Position numbers and translations under genes: made by a program. A stretch of 7,780 nt of DNA from Deltaproteobacteria bacterium (lineage in GTDB: Bacteria > Desulfobacterota > Syntrophia > Syntrophales > UBA2210). The notes beneath the pieces were generated by a model. The model saw nothing but the letters and a program-made list of their open reading frames with translations, had not been told where the DNA came from and ran no database searches. The stretch covers positions 1 through 7,780 of the forward strand of contig JAFDAR010000046.1 of NCBI GenBank assembly GCA_019313735.1, in the 5' to 3' direction. Within the stretch, counting starts at the first letter, position 1, and each line of letters starts with the position of its first letter. Below are positions 5,840-7,780 of the stretch, piece after piece.

Positions 5840-5858
5840 AAAGGGCGCTGTCCCTATT
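5840..5858 (-). repeat. Right inverted repeat of the RAYT element
   Basis: AAAGGGCGCTGTCCCTATT on the plus strand is the exact reverse complement of the left end and is identical to 2018-2036 in the short element. Confidence 0.85.
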
Positions 5859-5876
5859 AAAAGCTGAAGAAATCGT

Positions 5877-5903
5877 TTGACATTGTAACAGGATGTATAT
5901 ACT
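5877..5903 (+). promoter_or_regulatory. Putative promoter of the RND/MMPL gene
   Basis: TTGACA (5877-5882) and TATACT (5898-5903) lie on the plus strand with a 15-bp spacer. This is shorter than the 17-bp optimum, but both hexamers are near consensus. They lie just outside the transposase element and about 50 bp before the ATG at 5955, in a 96-bp AT-rich gap. Confidence 0.4.
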
Positions 5904-5954
5904 TCATCTATTTCGTACCTGCAATAGATTAAAAGTTTACAATCAGGTTTTTCT

Positions 5955-7780
5955 ATGAACAAATATATCAACTTTGTCCTGCGAAGACCTGTACCCATAC
6001 TGATTATGCTTGTCATCTTCACAGCGGTACTGGTCTCCGGGATAACCAAACTGGAATTTGACAATTCTGTCGAATCCTTCATGCCCAAAAATGACAGTGA
6101 GTATATTTATTACACCAGGCTGAAAGAGACCTACGGCGATAACGGCAGGTTTATCATCATGGCTGTGTCCGCTGATGATTTGTGGAGCGCCGAGACTTTC
6201 CGAAAACTCGACGTTTTTATTGCCGATCTGGAGGAATATAAAGACTTTAATGAGGAGAAAGAAAATTACCGGTTAAAGAAATTTGATTCGATAACATCAC
6301 AAAAAACCGTTCGATATGATGATCTTATGGCAGCCTTTCGCGATGACCCCGGCTTCCAGAGACTGCTTGAAAGAAAAACAGGCAGGATCTTCAGCAAAAC
6401 CGACATATTAAGCAGGAACAACCTGAAAAAGCTGCGAGGAGAGATACTTTATTCCATGGACTTCAAGAGAAAGGAAGTCGTAGATTCGATTATTTCACCG
6501 CTGACCTCAGAAGATATAACCGGCGAAAACGATACCCTCGAAACATACGATCTTATCGAAAAGGATGACAACGGAAAACGCATACTCCCCTCGTCTGAAA
6601 AAGAGATCGGCGAATTCAGGCGGAGACTGGAGCGTAATCCCGCCTTCGAAAAAGGTCTATACTGCAGAGACACTCAGACTGGGGAAATAACCGACTTTTG
6701 CGTTGTTATTAAGTTTATCAATCTCGATGACCAGGACCCGACCATCCGCGAGATGATGGAAATCATCGACAGCCACAGTGAGGATCTTACCATTGTATCC
6801 TCGGGTGTTCCGGTCGTGAATATGTGGATAAACAAATATATGCACGCGGACCTGTTCAGGAATGTTCCCCTCGTTCTGCTGGTTGTCGGTATCGTGTTCT
6901 ACACAAATTTCCGCTCGGTCCGGGGGGTGGTGCTGCCCTTCTTCACACTCGGACTGGCGGAACTGTGGATTCTGGGTCTCATGGGATATATAGGATACAA
7001 AATGACCCCGGTCGGTGTATCCATTCCACCGTTGATAATAGCCGTGGGAAGTTCTTACTCTATTCACCTGCTCAATCAATATTACTCCGATTTCAGTAAA
7101 ATTATGAAGATGGATAAGAAGACAGGATTACATGAATCGATGTCACACATATCATTGACAGTGCTTCTGGCCGGGCTGACAACCTTTGTTGCTTTCATGT
7201 CGCTGGCATCCAGTCAGGTCTCGGCTGTGCGCGAGTGGGGCATAGCTTCCGCCATCGGCGTAATGTTCGCCGTTTTTATTTCCGCTTCTCTGATTCCCGC
7301 GTGTCTTGTGCTTATGCCGGTAACGAGACCTTCCATACTGTTCCAGAATGGCAAAAGAAGAAAAACAGTGGTAGATAAAATTATCGCACTTATGGCTAAA
7401 GGCGCTATTGTACACTACAGGAAAGTGCTTATCGTTGTCGGCATTCTCGTTGCAGTATCAGTGGCAGGAATTTTCAGGATCAATATAGAAACCGAGTTCC
7501 TGAACTATTTCAGGGAAAATGACCCTGTGAGGGTTGATACACGAAATGTCGGCGGCAAATTCGGCGGGGGATGGTGTTACGAAATCCTTATTGATTCAGA
7601 AAAAACCGATGGCGTAAAAGATCCCGAATTTCTTGTCACGATTGAAAATCTGAGAAAATGGCTGGTATCCGATAAGAATCCCGACCTCAATATCGGCCGG
7701 ACAGAGTCCTTCTCAGACTTCATCAAGACCATGCACATGGCCATGAATAATGATGATATATCCTTCTATAAAATTCCTGA
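5955..7780 (+). CDS. RND/MMPL-superfamily exporter, N-terminal 608 residues (runs off the window)
   Basis: A large inner-membrane transporter of the RND superfamily, in the group usually annotated as MMPL family or 'predicted exporter'. The frame is open from ATG 5955 to the window end. The first helix is at about 11-30, followed by LEFDNSVESFMPKND and a long, charged, presumably periplasmic domain (31-300). A helical bundle follows (about 303-317, 323-345, 355-375, 400-418, 430-455), with AVGSSYSIHLLNQY (363-376) matching the 'G-(V/I)-x-YSIHLL' helix of these exporters. A cytoplasmic basic linker (GKRRK) comes next. A seventh helix (489-506) then opens the second half of the duplicated fold (FLNYFRENDPVR). 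Family members use the proton gradient to move lipids, hopanoids or other hydrophobic molecules; the substrate is unknown here. Only a weak AGG lies 7 nt before the ATG. The gene is more AT-rich than the flavoenzymes and is transcribed divergently from the transposase. Confidence 0.88.
   Translation, partial: MNKYINFVLRRPVPILIMLVIFTAVLVSGITKLEFDNSVESFMPKNDSEYIYYTRLKETYGDNGRFIIMAVSADDLWSAETFRKLDVFIADLEEYKDFNEEKENYRLKKFDSITSQKTVRYDDLMAAFRDDPGFQRLLERKTGRIFSKTDILSRNNLKKLRGEILYSMDFKRKEVVDSIISPLTSEDITGENDTLETYDLIEKDDNGKRILPSSEKEIGEFRRRLERNPAFEKGLYCRDTQTGEITDFCVVIKFINLDDQDPTIREMMEIIDSHSEDLTIVSSGVPVVNMWINKYMHADLFRNVPLVLLVVGIVFYTNFRSVRGVVLPFFTLGLAELWILGLMGYIGYKMTPVGVSIPPLIIAVGSSYSIHLLNQYYSDFSKIMKMDKKTGLHESMSHISLTVLLAGLTTFVAFMSLASSQVSAVREWGIASAIGVMFAVFISASLIPACLVLMPVTRPSILFQNGKRRKTVVDKIIALMAKGAIVHYRKVLIVVGILVAVSVAGIFRINIETEFLNYFRENDPVRVDTRNVGGKFGGGWCYEILIDSEKTDGVKDPEFLVTIENLRKWLVSDKNPDLNIGRTESFSDFIKTMHMAMNNDDISFYKIP

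Larger units (their letters stand above)
5119..5858 (-). mobile_element. 740-bp RAYT element with 19-bp inverted ends
   Basis: The left end AATAGGGACAGCGCCCTTT (5119-5137) is the exact reverse complement of the right end (5840-5858). Between them lies a single gene, the tyrosine transposase, whose stop codon begins where the left repeat ends. Each end also contains a small imperfect palindrome (AGGG-N6-CCCT), as in the hairpin-type ends recognised by IS200/IS605 and REP transposases. No convincing target-site duplication is seen in the flanks (ATTT on the left, AAAA on the right), which fits HUH transposition. A shorter relative with the same ends lies at 1921-2036. The boundaries are inferred from the repeats and the shared homology. 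Confidence 0.8.

Noticed and set aside
6449..7415. Minus-strand open frames inside the RND/MMPL gene
   Set aside because: They are antisense to a continuous 608-codon frame with clear transmembrane and RND motifs, so they are shadows.

Overview
The window looks like a stretch of chromosome from a Gram-negative, probably anaerobic bacterium. The 645-residue old-yellow-enzyme protein carries a cysteine set for an oxygen-sensitive [4Fe-4S] cluster. An RND/MMPL-type exporter and a REP-associated (Y1/HUH) tyrosine transposase also fit. A Desulfobacterota- or spirochaete-like lineage is plausible, but the sequence alone does not settle it.

Layout. (1) 1-374, + strand: the C-terminal end of a Na+/Ca2+-type (CaCA) antiporter that enters from the left. 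(2) 383-5799, - strand: a co-directional series read from right to left. It holds a REP-associated tyrosine transposase (5137-5799), an OYE/2,4-dienoyl-CoA-reductase-like iron-sulfur flavoenzyme (3167-5104), a nitronate-monooxygenase/FabK-like FMN enzyme (2032-3081), and a bifunctional NAD(P)HX repair enzyme Nnr. Nnr is split by a frameshift into 1012-1905 (epimerase domain plus the start of the dehydratase) and 383-997 (rest of the dehydratase). (3) 5955-7780, + strand: the first 608 residues of a large RND/MMPL-family membrane protein that runs off the right edge.

The most interesting structure is a pair of related mobile elements. The transposase gene sits in a 740-bp unit (5119-5858) bounded by perfect 19-bp inverted ends. 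A 116-bp derivative (1921-2036) has the same ends and about 85 bp of the same right-end interior, including a decayed copy of the first transposase codons, but no transposase. I read it as a non-autonomous, MITE-like copy. Both lie in the same orientation, and both end 14-15 bp upstream of the start codon of the next gene on the minus strand. The right end of each holds a sigma70-like TTGACA-N18-TAnTAT promoter pointing into the element. In the full copy it would start transcription at about the A of the transposase ATG (a leaderless mRNA). In the short copy it points through 80 bp into nnr. The short copy also supplies the stop codon of the upstream flavoenzyme gene. It therefore appears to have been built into the operon as gene end, spacer and possibly promoter.

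Functionally, the two flavoenzymes probably use NAD(P)H to reduce activated alkenes or oxidise nitronate-like substrates. Nnr repairs hydrated NAD(P)H. Its frameshift, together with a Ser where the epimerase family has a catalytic Asp, raises the question of whether this repair gene is decaying, unless the shift is a homopolymer sequencing error. No RNA genes or CRISPR arrays were seen, and no stretch longer than 300 bp lacks a gene.
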